Shown piece after piece: positions 36,270 through 48,177 of a stretch of 64,000 nucleotides of DNA. Made by a program: the position numbers and the translations under genes. The notes under the pieces are model-generated. The model ran no database searches. It was given only the letters and a program-made list of their open reading frames with translations, and had not been told where the DNA came from. The stretch is taken from positions 7,348,365-7,412,364 of the forward strand of contig NW_020654748.1 of NCBI RefSeq assembly GCF_003589595.1. The letters are read 5' to 3'. This DNA is from Hyposmocoma kahamanoa (lineage: Eukaryota; Arthropoda; Insecta; Lepidoptera; Cosmopterigidae). Position 1 is the stretch's first letter; each line of letters starts with the position of its first letter.

Positions 36270-36669
36270 TGGTTTGAAAATTAGTTTTGCCACCCTTAGA
36301 GGTGGAGTATTTTGTTCAAGCTCTCAAGGCTAAAACACCTGCAGCCATCTTTTATTACTTTGTTGACGGTGTCCTTACGTGTCGCCACTATTTGCGAACA
36401 TTTACCGAGTGGCTACTATTGTCATCTAATCATATGAAAGAGCAAACAACCTTACCTCTAATTCTAAACAATAGCAGTCGCTGTAGCCGAAACCGTCATA
36501 CACATTTTCTTCAAATTTAAATGAGACCACTACTGAGGTACTCTCTTTCCACCAAAAAAATAATCATCAAAATCGGTTCACAAATTTTACCTGACTTATC
36601 GCGTAACATACATACAAAAAAAAATACAGGAGAATTGAGAACCTCCTCCTTTTTTTGAAGTCAGTTAAA
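36270..36669 (-). repeat. Family B element with an internal insertion
   Basis: Family sequence at about 36270-36315 and 36504-36669 (ends include TTGAAGTCAGTTAAAAAA). Some 190 bp of unrelated sequence lies between. The ORF at 36287-36520 spans the insertion and is not recognised. Confidence 0.75.
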
Positions 36670-37047
36670 AAATAAAACAAGTAAAGTAATTGGAAACTTA
36701 AACATGGACGTCGCGTTTTTCAGTATCTGAAACCAATTAAAATTGCTGTAATAGTTCTTTAAAACTATACACTAATGACGTGCCATTTATGACATTATGG
36801 ATACGAGAAGACCAATATATTAAGATGTATGTCTAATTTCACTAGTTCTAGATGTTCGAAAACATTAATAATTATGTAATTATTTCGAAAGATAGACTAA
36901 GGGGTTGATGGAAAAATAAGTAAAACATATTTTTCAAACATGAATTATTAAAATGAAATATTCAAACATCGAATACAATATCGTACACAATATTATATAA
37001 TATTTATTCCTGCTTTAGGTTTGCTGCTATAAGAAACTTCTATATAC

Positions 37048-37495
37048 TTAAGGCATGTATTTTAATGTTTTTTTTAAATTTGCAATAGCAGCAGGCAAAA
37101 AAATCTAAACGGTCATCTTTATTAATGATTGATCCTCTTTCTCTGAGACATAAAATAAATTAAATCAATCGAAAACCTAAGAACTCGATAAATCAATCGA
37201 TATTTTAATATGCTCTGAGTTACGCAAAAAATGTTTGATATGTTTAAATTAACTTTAATAGTTTTATGTTGGACCTCAAGACTAATGCAAATGAGCACTA
37301 AAAATAGAATTTAGATTCTTGTTTTTAAAACTAAGTAAATGTTGATTATCTTTGTATACTAATATTACATTAATTATAATATAATTTGAGCTGAAAACAT
37401 GTTCGGAATCGCAAGCAAATTTTCTTCTGGCTCCCGCCGGCCGCTGCCACGGCACGCTCGCTTCGCTCGCTCGACTCGTGCTGCTTTTTCAAATA
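37048..37495 (+). repeat. Dispersed repeat D, first copy
   Basis: Shares about 440 bp with 48178-48755, including TAAACGGTCATCTTT, AAACTAAGTAAATGTTGATTA and a GC-rich end with CGCTCGCTTC. This copy carries a 17-bp family C insertion at 37173-37189. It may be a non-autonomous element. Confidence 0.75.
37173..37189 (+). mobile_element. 17-bp family C 3' end with 11-bp target duplication
   Basis: AAACCTAAGAACTCGAT lies between two copies of AAATCAATCGA (37162-37172 and 37190-37200). The paralogous repeat near 48.29 kb has a single site, TAATCAATCGATGTTTTA, and so shows the unoccupied state. Confidence 0.85.
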
Positions 37496-39492
37496 TTAAA
37501 TTAACCTACTGAATGGAGGGCGCAACCAAGCAACCAAAATTTGTTAGGAGATCAATATCAAAAGATATACTGAAAAGTCATTAATCGTTAAAAGACAAGA
37601 CCAATAATAAGAAAAGTGAATCAAATGTAATTTTTGAATACCGAATATTAATTTAGTATGCTTAAACATAATAACAGTGCTACCTTGAATGGAGTTAATT
37701 TATAATTTATCCGTAGATCAACTAATATAGACGAAATAATTAATGTATGAATCAAACATAAAAAAAATATCGTTTATATAAAAAAGTTCACATTCACAAT
37801 AGAACAATTATTTCTTTGAGGATCAAATAATATTGTCCCTATACTTAATACCAGCCCCAGATGTATTTATGGCATGCCTCATCTCAAAGTTCGAGGTTAG
37901 GTAGTTTTAGAGTATTGCTGATAGAAGTTCGGCGAAAAGCTTCAAGTGCGTCAGACGGCGCCCAACAAAATGTGCTTCTCTTGGGACGCACCCAACTTTC
38001 GTAATAAATATTTATGAAGAATTCCTTACAATGAAGAGTTTTGTAGATGTTTCTGTAATTCGAAAAACATGCAAAACCTCAAAAAAATCAAATTAGTAAT
38101 TAAATTAATTCATTGTTTGGACTAAACGTGAATTGTGCAGTATTTTATGACTAATTGTTAATTAAGTTTTTTTTTCATTAATTTCATTAAGTAATTCGTC
38201 ATTCTTAAATTACGTCAAAACATTCATGCAAAATGATGGTAGGGCATTTGCGAAACCTGTAAATATAGTAAAAAGTACGGCCGAAATTCTTACAAAAAAG
38301 TTTGATTGAAGTTGCTGTTAAAAAAGCCGATCAAATATAAACTTTCTTCATATTCGTGTAATCTCTTCAACAATGTTTAAGACCTTCACATTGTTTTGAT
38401 ATACTTTTGATTTCCCCCAAGTAGAGACTAAACCTACGGAAGAGTTGAAGAAGAAAAGTACTAACAATAGCCAATTGAGTAAACCTTTGGTATTCATAAA
38501 AATTCGATAGACTTTTTAATTTTATTTTATGTGAAACTTATTGGTCATTGATGCGAAATAAAAACATATGCCAGAAACATAAACATATAACTGCCTTCAT
38601 GGCCGAACGTTTACCATGCTGGACTGCCACACAGAGGTCCAGGGTTCGATTCCCGAGTCGGGAGAAAATTTGTATGGCCTACATTTATTTCTCTCGTGAG
38701 TTTGCGTGCAATTTGTGTGTGTTCATGACACCCGCGATACATGGATTCCCTAACGCGGGGCTACAAGTGTGTGGGTTATTGTTATTATTATTAATTAGCT
38801 GCTGGTTAATTCGTCTAAATATTTTACTCTCTGTAGTTCATCTAAAAATTCCCTACTACACTTTACCATTTTCCCTGTAGTATCAGCAATGTGGCAGCGT
38901 TACCAGTTCCAAAACAACTTTATTTGCAACTCTGCGAATTACTTCGATCACATTTACTTTTCTGAAAACCTTTTATTTGTAATAAAAATACGAACTAACC
39001 CTTGAACACCATTAATTGACAAGCTGCGGGTGGCTGCTGCTGACCGACATTACCTGCACGGAAAAAGAACCCTTAAGATGGTAGGACGTCAACTTTGCTG
39101 ATACAGTACAAACTTACCTAACGGGTTTACGCACAAGACACTTGACCCAATCCCATATTTAGACTTCTACCTATATCGACGTCTATACTACTTTCTATAC
39201 AGCAGATAGCAAGTACCTATCGTATACGATTAACGTAACTTGTTCAGTTGCCATTGACAGTCCACTACATTCGAAGGCAAGTATTTGAGGGTAAATACGT
39301 AACTATTCCCATTTAACTTTTAGACGAATATTAGTGGAACCTGCGTACAGTGTGTTCCAATATGCATCTTTTGAAAGATATTATTTACTTATACAAGACT
39401 CGGAGAAAAGGGGTGATTTAAATGGATTTTTCCTTAAAAGACCGAAAAGGTAACCGTTGTAGGTGTTTCAACGTGTGCACTATGATTTAGTA
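37496..39492. other. Gene-free sequence flanking the 38.6-kb SINE
   Basis: AT-rich. A segment near 39010-39075 with GACCGACATTACCTG and GGAAAAAGAACCCTTAA matches 51826-51900, so it is another dispersed repeat. Confidence 0.5.
38598..38800 (+). repeat. tRNA-derived SINE
   Basis: The head starts CTGCCTTCATGGCCGAACG and has the B box GGTTCGATTCC. The body contains CCTACATTTATTTCTC and CGTGAGTTTGCGTG. The tail is TTATTGTTATTATTATT. The ORF at 38548-38880 runs through it and is not a gene. Confidence 0.88.
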
Positions 39493-39690
39493 TCAGTAGA
39501 GCTCCTTGTGAAAAAGTTCGTCCAGAGAAGTACTGCCACCTTATCTATTTCTGCCGCTTAGCAGTAATGTCAGCATTACAGGTTTGAAGGGTAAGGGTGC
39601 TGGTGAAATTACAGGCACATGAGACTTGTCAACTTATGTCTCAGGGTGGCAGTGCCCCTCAGATCATTGCGATTTAAAGCTCAGAGTGTA
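39493..39690 (+). repeat. Family A copy, 3'-truncated
   Basis: Runs from AGTAGAGCTCCTTGTGAAA to CAGATCATTGCGATTTAAAG. The 3' third is absent. Confidence 0.8.
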
Positions 39691-40145
39691 AAATCGACAC
39701 AAAGACGGTTTCAATACTGATTACCGAAATAAAACACATTGTAAATGCTATTGCTTTGCATGCAGCTTGTATTCAATTTTGCAATGCTATAACTCCTATA
39801 AGGGTTACCTCTGTTAATGATCGGGTTATCACATTCATGTGTCGAAATAAACATTCAAATTCTTTTACAGTTGCATATCAACAATTGCGAATAAAAATAT
39901 AACACGGGATATATAAATATAACACCTTTTCCAATCTTGTAAGATAAGTCGCCCGTTCCGTAGAAAATGTTCATACCTACTTGACCTACATTTCTGTATA
40001 AGTTGCTAGTCGCTTGACTCACTTGTATACATTTTTTTACTTTTTTACAACGTGTGTACTATTGTGGAAACAGATAAATAATATCATATATTTAATTACT
40101 TCACCTTCACTAGAAAATTATCTGCAAAAAAGGAACTAAAAATTC

Positions 40146-40196
40146 AAGTAATTCATCAACGTGAATTATAATGTAATTCACGTTGATGAATTACTT
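40146..40196. repeat. Perfect 23-bp inverted repeat at a retroposon junction
   Basis: Arms at 40146-40168 and 40174-40196 with a five-base spacer. The left arm is flanking DNA. The right arm overlaps the target duplication and the start of the family C insert. Confidence 0.85.
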
Positions 40197-40302
40197 AAAT
40201 TTTAATTAAATGAAACGTCGGTTTGTTTGAAAAAACAAATATAAGAAAAAGAAAAATAGTTTCATTTCCTATGTGTAACAATCGCGAAAACCTAAGAACT
40301 CG
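40180..40302 (+). repeat. Family C retroposon with 14-bp target duplication
   Basis: 123 bp between two copies of TTATAATGTAATTC (40166-40179 and 40303-40316). The 3' part reads ATAGTTTCATTTCC to CCTAAGAACTCG. At the 5' junction the insert begins with an inverted copy of the flanking upstream DNA. Confidence 0.85.
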
Positions 40303-40916
40303 TTATAATGTAATTCCAAAAAACAAATTCTTTGTGTCATAATTGAGGAATTGACGTTATAAGATATATAAATTGAAATCAACTGAATGTTACGAATTTT
40401 GTTAAAAACAAGACTATGCCATAGTTTTAAGTACTGTTAAATAATGTACAAAAATCTAAAATCTCCATTTAGATTTTAAATGTTTCTTCACGTGCTCAAA
40501 ATGCTGATAATGCTTCCTATTTGTATGGCTATATTATTCAGTTGTGCCACGGACCGTTACCATTAGATATAATTCGTAGAAAGAAAGCACACGAGGACGC
40601 CACCTAGCAACAGGGATTTGAACACCGAAGAAAGCGAATTAGTAATCGGAGCTGTGATCCTGGTTTAACTACCAGTGTACAAATGGTTTAGACACAAAAT
40701 GTTTTTTTTTTTATTATTTTTGAGCATTAAATTATAAAAGATTACGCAGTTGACTAAGTTTACGAAATAGGCCCAAATACAAATGTATAGACAAAGGTCG
40801 GGGGCAGGCTGAACTAGTGCTGAACGGATTCTGCCGCTTAGTAAATGCTGAAACTGTCCCCCACACACACACTGTAACACAAATAATTTGATTTATGTCT
40901 TTTAAAATGTTTTTTT

Positions 40917-41530
40917 TTTAACTTCAAAAATAGGAGATTCTCAATTTGACAAGTCACGCTGCTACGTTTATATGGAGTTACCATACTTGTCTTTTTTTTT
41001 ATAATACTAAGTGACGGAATGAACAAGTCGTGCTGCTGGTGGAAAGCGACATGGCTGTCCATAACAGTTGTCGTGCCACTCGAGAGCTTTAAATGCCATA
41101 AATATGAGTCATAAGTTGACAAGTTTCACGTGCCTGTAATTTCACTAGTACCATTAACCCTTCGAAACCAACATTACTACTTCCCTGGACCACTCTTTCA
41201 CAAGGAACTCTACTGCTACTGGAGCTCTTCTCTTATTATAATATTATTATTATAATATACATAACATAACTTATATTATTATAATATATGTATAACTCCG
41301 ATGAAGTTTAGAAAATTTGTGAACCGATTTTGATGATTCTTTTTTGCTGAAAAAAGGTACCTCAATATTGGTTCCATTTAAATTTGAAAAAAATATTAAA
41401 CCTCTAGGGGATAAATCCGGTTTTCCACGCTTTCCGGTAACCGATTTCAATAAAACTTAGCAATGAAATGTAATTCCACGAACTTTTGAAGTCTTTTTTT
41501 AGTCCTCTGTACTGAGATTATTACGATATC
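40917..41530 (+). repeat. Family B element interrupted by a family A copy
   Basis: The 5' piece (40917-40951) and the remaining part (about 41300-41530, from TTTGTGAACCGATTTTGATG to TCTGTACTGAGATTA) belong to one family B copy of the long form. The DNA between holds a family A copy and AT-rich sequence. Confidence 0.7.
40990..41222 (-). repeat. Family A copy nested in family B
   Basis: Runs from TTATAATACTAAGTGACGGA to AAGGAACTCTACTGCTACT with internal deletions. A further stub of the family A 3' end lies at about 41527-41553. Confidence 0.8.
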
Positions 41531-42309
41531 AAGTGACGGGACGAACAAGTTTTGAATGGTATACTTTTATACTTATATAGCTTAAAGTTTAAGTCTTTCC
41601 ATCAGCTCAACAGCGGAATCAGCTCTCATGCTACGTATTTTGAAGGTGGAACGGATAAAATCGATCGACGCATGTAATGACCCATATTTAGTGCCCGACT
41701 CCTACTCCATGAAATTAGGGCTATCAATGGCTGTCTGGACGTTTGCCATCAACTCGTGTATAATACCACTATGCTCGAGCACAGCAGACACACTATTGCG
41801 GTTAAATGATGATGACAGTAATATTTGTTTATATATATTTTTAATTTGTTCTCATACAACCGCTATCTAGCAAACAAATATAATATTAATATTTGTTAAA
41901 TACAGAAGCCTAAACTAGGGGTGTACAAGGTTGTATAAGTTCCTTATTTAATAGTATTGTTAAATCAATCTCAAATAACATTTAATTCGTAGGTAAGCAA
42001 GTTACCAGTGTAAGAATGTGAATTTCTGTAAACTTCTCGCGTGTGTGAGTGACTGTGAGTGCAGGCATGTGCGTGTCTATGTGGGTGAATGTGATCATAT
42101 GTGATGATGTTGAGGGCTGCATTGCATGCAAGGTGATGCTATCGACATTAACTGGCCAGAAATCATTGTGGTTTGCCGAAAGGAAAGAATACCGATATGG
42201 TGAGCCGATGTAATATTTCAGCAAAGCCTTCATGCGAATGTCGATGTCGACTTCGTTCCAAGTAATTTCTAGTACCGAGGGAACTCATCCTGAAAGTGGT
42301 TACACATGG

Positions 42310-42600
42310 CGACGTTTAGGAGCGATTCAAACGCGCGTTCTTAAAATGCGCGATTGCATCGCTACACTTGCGATTACGCGCGATTATATCGATCCAAACC
42401 ATAGATATAGAAAAAAAGGGGGAGATATGGTATGGGGGCGTGGTTCGTGTCGCCTCGATATGGTCAAAATGACCATATCGAGGTGACACGCCTACAAACA
42501 TCGCCACAGTGACATGGCGATCGTTGTACATACAAGATCTCTCGTAAAACGTGAAAATGCCAAGTTGTAGCGATACACCTTGTAAAAATTGGAGTGAAAA
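42310..42600 (+). mobile_element. GCATCGC-family MITE with a central hairpin
   Basis: The left part (GCGCGATTGCATCGCTACA, ATCGATCCAAACCATAG, GAAAAAAAGG) matches 44385-44600 in inverse orientation. A 20-bp hairpin at 42455-42497 (TCGCCTCGATATGGTCA arm) has one mismatch and an AAA loop. The ORFs on both strands are not recognisable. Confidence 0.55.
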
Positions 42601-43179
42601 CAAAAATGTTAAAACCAGTGAGATAACATTCCATCAGCTATTTGCATTTTTAGTTATTATTTCTATTATTATTCAATGTTTTCTTTTTGTCTCCATAGAA
42701 ATTTAAGACACAAATATGATGATGTTCATTTACGAAGACTGATGTTTAACGACAATAAATTTTTACTGAAATGTTTGAATTTCTTACGATGATTTTTGTA
42801 ATTAAAGTCCCTAAAATATCAAAGCGAAAAGCATTCACGTTAAATTGATTTCTTTTACTTTATTATTATTATTACTAAACATTTTATTTCGAGTAACTTT
42901 AACACAACTCATATTTCGGACAACCATTTCAATTTCATGTTAATTTGGATGTTGCTGTTGCTTGAAGAAACATTTATGTGTTTTAGATATTTAAATTCCA
43001 TTATACTCGTAGATTAAACGTAGATTTTTTTTAATTTTTAAGTTTTTCCAATGGGTTCAAAATAAAAGAAGGTTGGATTGAAGCTGCAGTAAAATCGAAA
43101 GATTGGTTTTCTTATTACTATTTCTGACTTTGTTTCAATTTCCATAGCAAATGCATTTAAAAAATAAATAAAATAAAAT

Positions 43180-43219
43180 CGGCTTTATTCTACTTGTATG
43201 CACAAGTAAAATAAAGCCG
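43180..43219. repeat. 18-bp hairpin
   Basis: Arms CGGCTTTATTCTACTTGT and its complement, with one mismatch and a four-base ATGC loop. Confidence 0.75.
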
Positions 43220-43599
43220 AAACAATTATAGAAAATTACATAAATCCTTCTTAAAAAAACAACATAATTTAATTTATTAAATTCATTGATGGTTCGAGTT
43301 TACTCTTGACAGTGACAGCTTCACCAACCCGTGATAACGTATAATGGAAAATTGACACTGGCGACAGTCGCCATATTTTTTATATTATTCTTATAAAACT
43401 GACACTGGTCCAAGCCTAGTGGCCGCCATTAAGAAAATAGTAATAATTTTATTAGTTTAATGATACACCAGTACCAGTGTAGATATAGTATGAAAAATGG
43501 AACATTTTTTTTAATATTAGAAACAGCCACATGGTTTCAAACTATCGATTAGGTAGGACCACATCACTCGTTGAGTAGCGTCAGTTTAAGGTTAATAAG

Positions 43600-44060
43600 G
43601 TTAACAATTCACAGAGCGGTTTCCATCCGCGCCCGCCAGTGCTGCTAGACACCGGTTTTATTTCAATACTCACGACCCTGCAAGTTTGTGCGGGCACGTA
43701 GCTGCCGCGGTTGCGGGCACGAAACCGTTGCGATTGCGGAACGGACCGCGAAGTTAGTGGGAGTTAATTGCAAGTCACGCGGTTAATAGAGAACTCACCC
43801 TGCGTGCGCCTGCACCACTTTGCGCCTGAACCGACCGCCAAAATGTGCGAGTGACGACGGCCGCCGAGCGCGCAGGTCATCGCGTCCTGCGCGGTTCTAT
43901 TAGTACCCTGCTGCGGAAACCGCGAACAACTGTCACCACTGTAGGCGTAAAACGCACCGTGAAATGTGCTACTAATTTTACATACTTAACTGTTACATTC
44001 TACAGATGCCGCGGTCCCACGGCAGACGCGGGTGAAAACCTCTCCGTGAATTCTTAGTGT
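43600..44060. other. CpG-rich patch, possible promoter or first exon
   Basis: CpG-dense over about 450 bp. The + strand frame at 43845-44057 passes a TTCTACAG that could act as an acceptor near 44005. No protein family is recognised, and it could also be part of a repeat. Around it occur short motifs such as GCGCCATCTA and GCGCCACCTATTGG. Confidence 0.3.
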
Positions 44061-44384
44061 AACGAAAAATGAGTTTCAGCGCCATCTAACGTGTAATAGT
44101 TAGATATTATATTCTAGTAGTATTTTTACTAAAGCGCCACCTATTGGTGAATGGCTGAACCAGGATGAAAATAATACTGAAATATTGTAATGTAACTGTT
44201 ATTCAAGTGACTGTAAGTTTAATTTTGTTAAATTTTAAAACTGTTTTACGTCGTTTTCACGTTTTAAGCCTTACCCAATCAAAATCTTTAAGTTATGGTA
44301 GTAGATAATAGAGCGTAAAGTTTAAATTGCACACAAGCTAAAAAGTGGCGACATCGGCCCCTGATCTTACATAGCGTCATTACA

Positions 44385-44600
44385 TGTCTCCTCTTTTTTT
44401 CTATGTCTATGATCCAAACGCGCGACTGCATCGATACAATCGCCTATAAATCGCAAGTGTAGCCATGCTAGCACGCGTTTGTATCGATGCAGTCGCGCGT
44501 TTGCATCGCTACTTAAAATCGCGCGTGTGTGTAAAGGTAGACGATTAGCAACAGCATCGCTGCTAAAAGTCGCTGTGTGTAACAGCTCTAAAATGAAAAC
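44385..44600 (-). mobile_element. GCATCGC-family MITE
   Basis: Contains repeated GCATCGATACAATCGC, TTTGCATCGCTAC and AAATCGCGCGTGTG units, and ends AAAGTCGCTGTGTGTAACAG, as at 8.7 kb. The ORF at 44367-44609 is repeat-derived. Confidence 0.6.
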
Positions 44601-45919
44601 AATAAGCACGGCAACACTTACAAAAAATTTGGCAGATAATTAACAGAAATCGTGCTTTAAAAGGCAACCCTCACTCTAAACAGCAGAATATTAATGCCAT
44701 CGGGTTATCTGCGACAGCCTGCTGTTCCGTTAACGAACAATATCCAATACATAATATAAGTCAGGTAGGTAATGAAGACCACCTACTACGCTACTTCTTC
44801 GTTTACACGCTTTTATTATAGTATACATATAGTTTAGTTTTTTTTTACAGGTACAATATTTAGAAATCTAAAACTCTACTATTTTAGTTAACATTAGGTA
44901 TCTTTGAGCCTGAGGTTTGCCATAAGAATTTTTTTTTTTTCAATATGTAAATCCACTAGGTGTATATTTATATAAGTGTCGTTTCATTGTTTTCATAGAA
45001 ATGTTTTCTGTTTTAGTTTAGGATCTGCCCATACTGACTCAGTGAAAAAATACTATACTTACCTACATAATATACTTTTATCAATTTTGTGATAAATGTA
45101 AACAACAAACAAAATACGTGTTTCTCAAACATTTATAAAATTCTTGAGTACACAATGCAGGAACGAATGTAGGTATCTCACCTATCTACCTATACTTATA
45201 ATAGTCCGTAATACCCATAGACCGAGGTATATTTACGAAAAGGTACACTTATTCAATTAAAATGCAAACATTTTATTAAAAATAGAATACTGTAATCAAG
45301 ACGGAACACAAACCAGAGATTCTAAAATTAATTATTTTGCGTTCAGAAGAAGTAGCCATTACAGGCTTTCTACATTAAATCTCTAATTTTAAAAGCATTA
45401 TAAAGATTTAAGCACTAATTGTTTGGTTTTGCTAAAACAACTTGAATATATTTGTAAATACCCAATTGTTTACCATTCTCAGGGTGCGATAAAGAAAATC
45501 ATTTTATTTTTATGCTCGTCGTTGCTACAGCACTTTAGTCGAGTCTCTACCTACACATGATTTTGTATTGTTTTAGCCAAGACACAAACCTTAACGTAAA
45601 CAAATTTAGTAGGTCATTATAAATAACTAAGTAAATTGTACTAAATATTTAGCTAGCACGACCTTAGTGTCAAGTTCCGTTCGCTAATTGAGCTAACCAT
45701 TCGCCTCAGTATCACATTCGTTTAATAAATGTTCACTAAGGCGATAAATATAAGACCCACATCAAATGGTGAGGTCACGAGGTGTAACTTGTGATATTGG
45801 CTATTAGGGCCATATATCTTCCGTGTTCTCTGGTTATACGTACAGGTATTATACCAGCCTTAGATTGTAGTATATCATCATCTTAATTTTAGTGGTAGTC
45901 AGTACAATCGTAGTGAATC
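44601..45919. other. Gene-free stretch
   Basis: AT-rich. No gene or known repeat recognised. Confidence 0.5.
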
Positions 45920-45934
45920 AATTGGGTTCGGGTG

Positions 45935-46440
45935 CTAATAAAAAGTTAAGTCTCTCAGAGAAAAGTTTAAGGAGATTGGTATCATGACTATGGCATTACA
46001 GTACTTTTGCACAAATGTTTTATATGCCCGTAAAATATACATTTTCATTAAGAAAGAAGATATCCATAATATTAACCTTAGAACTAAGTCCAAACTCATG
46101 GTACCACGATTTCGTTTAACTAAGGTAAACGATTCTTTTATGGAGAACTGTATACGTTTTTTCATAAGATTCCGGAACATAGGTATATTAATACTATCAT
46201 TTCCTAAGTATAGATGTATGAAAAGAAAACATGAATCTAAATTCCACAAAAAAAATATTCAAATTGTATTTATTCCATAGCATTTAAATTTATTTCAAAA
46301 GAGCTAGAGTTTCTTGCTCGTTTTCTCAGGTAAGGTAGCACATTTGATGAGCAGTAGCTTAATAAATAACGTTTTCTAGTGTAAAATTTTACCTATGAAA
46401 TTAATGATTATTTGACTTTAACTTTGAGTGAGCAAACCCA
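45935..46440 (+). mobile_element. Decayed LINE 3' end
   Basis: The + frame at 45984-46280 holds LRTKSKLMVPRFRLTKVN followed by ENCIRFFIRFRNIG, which resembles the C-terminus of lepidopteran LINE proteins. The 3' UTR block GAGTTTCTTGCTCG and the tail TTTGACTTTAACTTTGAG follow. It is the + strand counterpart of the remnants at 24.8 and 51.2 kb. Confidence 0.65.
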
Positions 46441-46589
46441 AGGGTTATGTAATTACAGTTTATTAAAACCTACAAAGTAAAAGTACAAACTAAACACGTG
46501 GAAAGCAATGACCAATCAAAGAAAAAGGCGCTAAAACAAATGGATTCAAAATTTAGAATTTCAATCTACAACTAAACTAGCATATAGGT

Positions 46590-46645
46590 AGCTAACCTAC
46601 TACTACTACTACTAGCCACTACTACTAGCTACTACTAGCCAACCT
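46590..46645 (+). repeat. CTA trinucleotide microsatellite
   Basis: An interrupted (CTA)n tract with CTACTACTACTACTACTAG at its core. Confidence 0.85.
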
Positions 46646-46983
46646 ACCTAATATAATATAATTATTAGCTATATTTACATTGCATTGGAAGATCAACAAA
46701 AGTAAATTAATCATAAGTACAAGAGAATAAGGGCTCGGCTATTAAATGTTGGTTGTTATGTAAGATTTTGAGTAAGCAAATTGTTGAGCAGTAAACCAGT
46801 TAACACTTAAAATTGAAATTCAACTCTATGCCGATTGAGATAAGAACTGTACCTATATGTATACATAGACGTTTATTACAAATTTCTACGTCTTTTCATC
46901 TTATCAACAATACATTTTTATCTCGAAAAAAGCAATCAACTGTCTGTAATAAAGATATTCAACTTCGATGTGTACATATAATT

Positions 46984-47225
46984 AACTGCCTCTGTCGCCG
47001 TACGGTTAGCATGCTGGACTACCACGCAGAGTTCCCAGGTTCGATTCCCGGGCCGGGAAAAATATATGTATGGCCTACATTTATTTCTCACGTGAGTTTA
47101 GGTGTAAATTGTGGTTGTCTATGTGTGTGTCCATGGCACCTGCGACACAAGGTTTCCCTAGTGCGGGGCTATGTTGAGTGTGTGCGTTGTTTGTTTGTAA
47201 AAAAAATAAAAAATAAAATAAAATT
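46984..47225 (+). repeat. tRNA-derived SINE, full-length
   Basis: The head is CTGCCTCTGTCGCCGTACGG with B box GGTTCGATTCC. The body includes TATGGCCTACATTTATTTCTC, CCTAGTGCGGGGCTATG and GAGTGTGTGCG. An A-rich tail ends the copy. The ORF at 46813-47232 overlaps it and is not a gene. Confidence 0.9.
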
Positions 47226-48177
47226 CAAGTAATGTGCTATAGTAGTGAGTAACTGCATTAACATGATACAATCAGTAAATATTACTGAAATTATTTACTA
47301 ATTATTAAACTCTTTGCGTGAAATGAAAACCATATAAAATTATTAAAAACTAAAAACTACATCCTCTTCCGCTACCTACCAAGAGCAGCTTTAATTTTCC
47401 TGTAAGAATATGTATCTCACTGGTTGCACACTCATTACTTTTGACGTAAAATTAGTGGAAACTTTTTTGTATGCTAGTGGAAACTCAACAACAATGTTTT
47501 TACATCCTATTGTATACTTACATAAACTTTAGGCAGTATCTATAGGTCATGCTTCTGCCTACAAAATAGTAATATTAGTAAGTGAATCCTTTTTTTGTGA
47601 ATGAATTATTGTGAGTTTATTATTAAATAACATTCGCACACGTGTTCAAAAAAGTTCCCGTCAATAACTAAAATATTGTACTAGATGTATTAGTTAAGTA
47701 ATTATGTGATAATATATAAAATTAGTTTATTGGTTTTCTGTGCAAATATTATAAATTCCTTAAGAAACATCATCTCTTACAACTTGAAATGCGTTGTGAT
47801 ATTAGTGACCTAATATTTTTAATGAAAAATGGTACCAGACTCGATTGACTGTCCGGAATTGTCATCACAAATGTCTTTGAGAGTTCCCTCTAAGTTTTTC
47901 AGAAACAAGTTCTTGCCCCGGCTTGTACTAATTGCATACAAAACGAGTTTAGATCTTTTTAGGTTTTGTCTAATAACTTACTTAAGTTTTGCTTGTGTCC
48001 TTGTTATACTTCTATTTTTGAGGATTTTCTTGTAGATAAATTAATAAAAAGATATATTTGTAATTTTCGTTAAACTTAATTATCGCAGAAAAATACAATA
48101 TGCATGTTAGCAGCTACTTTTCACGTGGTTTGTATACATATAGTGGGTGACATGATGATATATACATGATGAAATAC
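47226..48177. other. Gene-free stretch
   Basis: A 68-codon ATG ORF at 47829-48035 ends in a hydrophobic stretch (CLITYLSFACVLVILLFL). Its codons are AT-rich and it has no family or splice context, so I do not call it a gene. Confidence 0.4.

Noticed and set aside
38598..38672. tRNA gene candidates at 38.6, 47.0, 59.3, 31.9 and 63.9 kb
   Set aside because: A and B boxes are present, but each is followed by a conserved body and simple-repeat tail, and copies recur; these are SINE heads, not tRNA genes.
46813..47232. 139-codon ORF on the + strand
   Set aside because: Its second half is SINE sequence read through, and the first half shows no family.
47829..48035. 68-codon ORF with a C-terminal hydrophobic stretch
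   Set aside because: Such stretches arise by chance in T-rich DNA; no homology, no splice sites, no conserved context.
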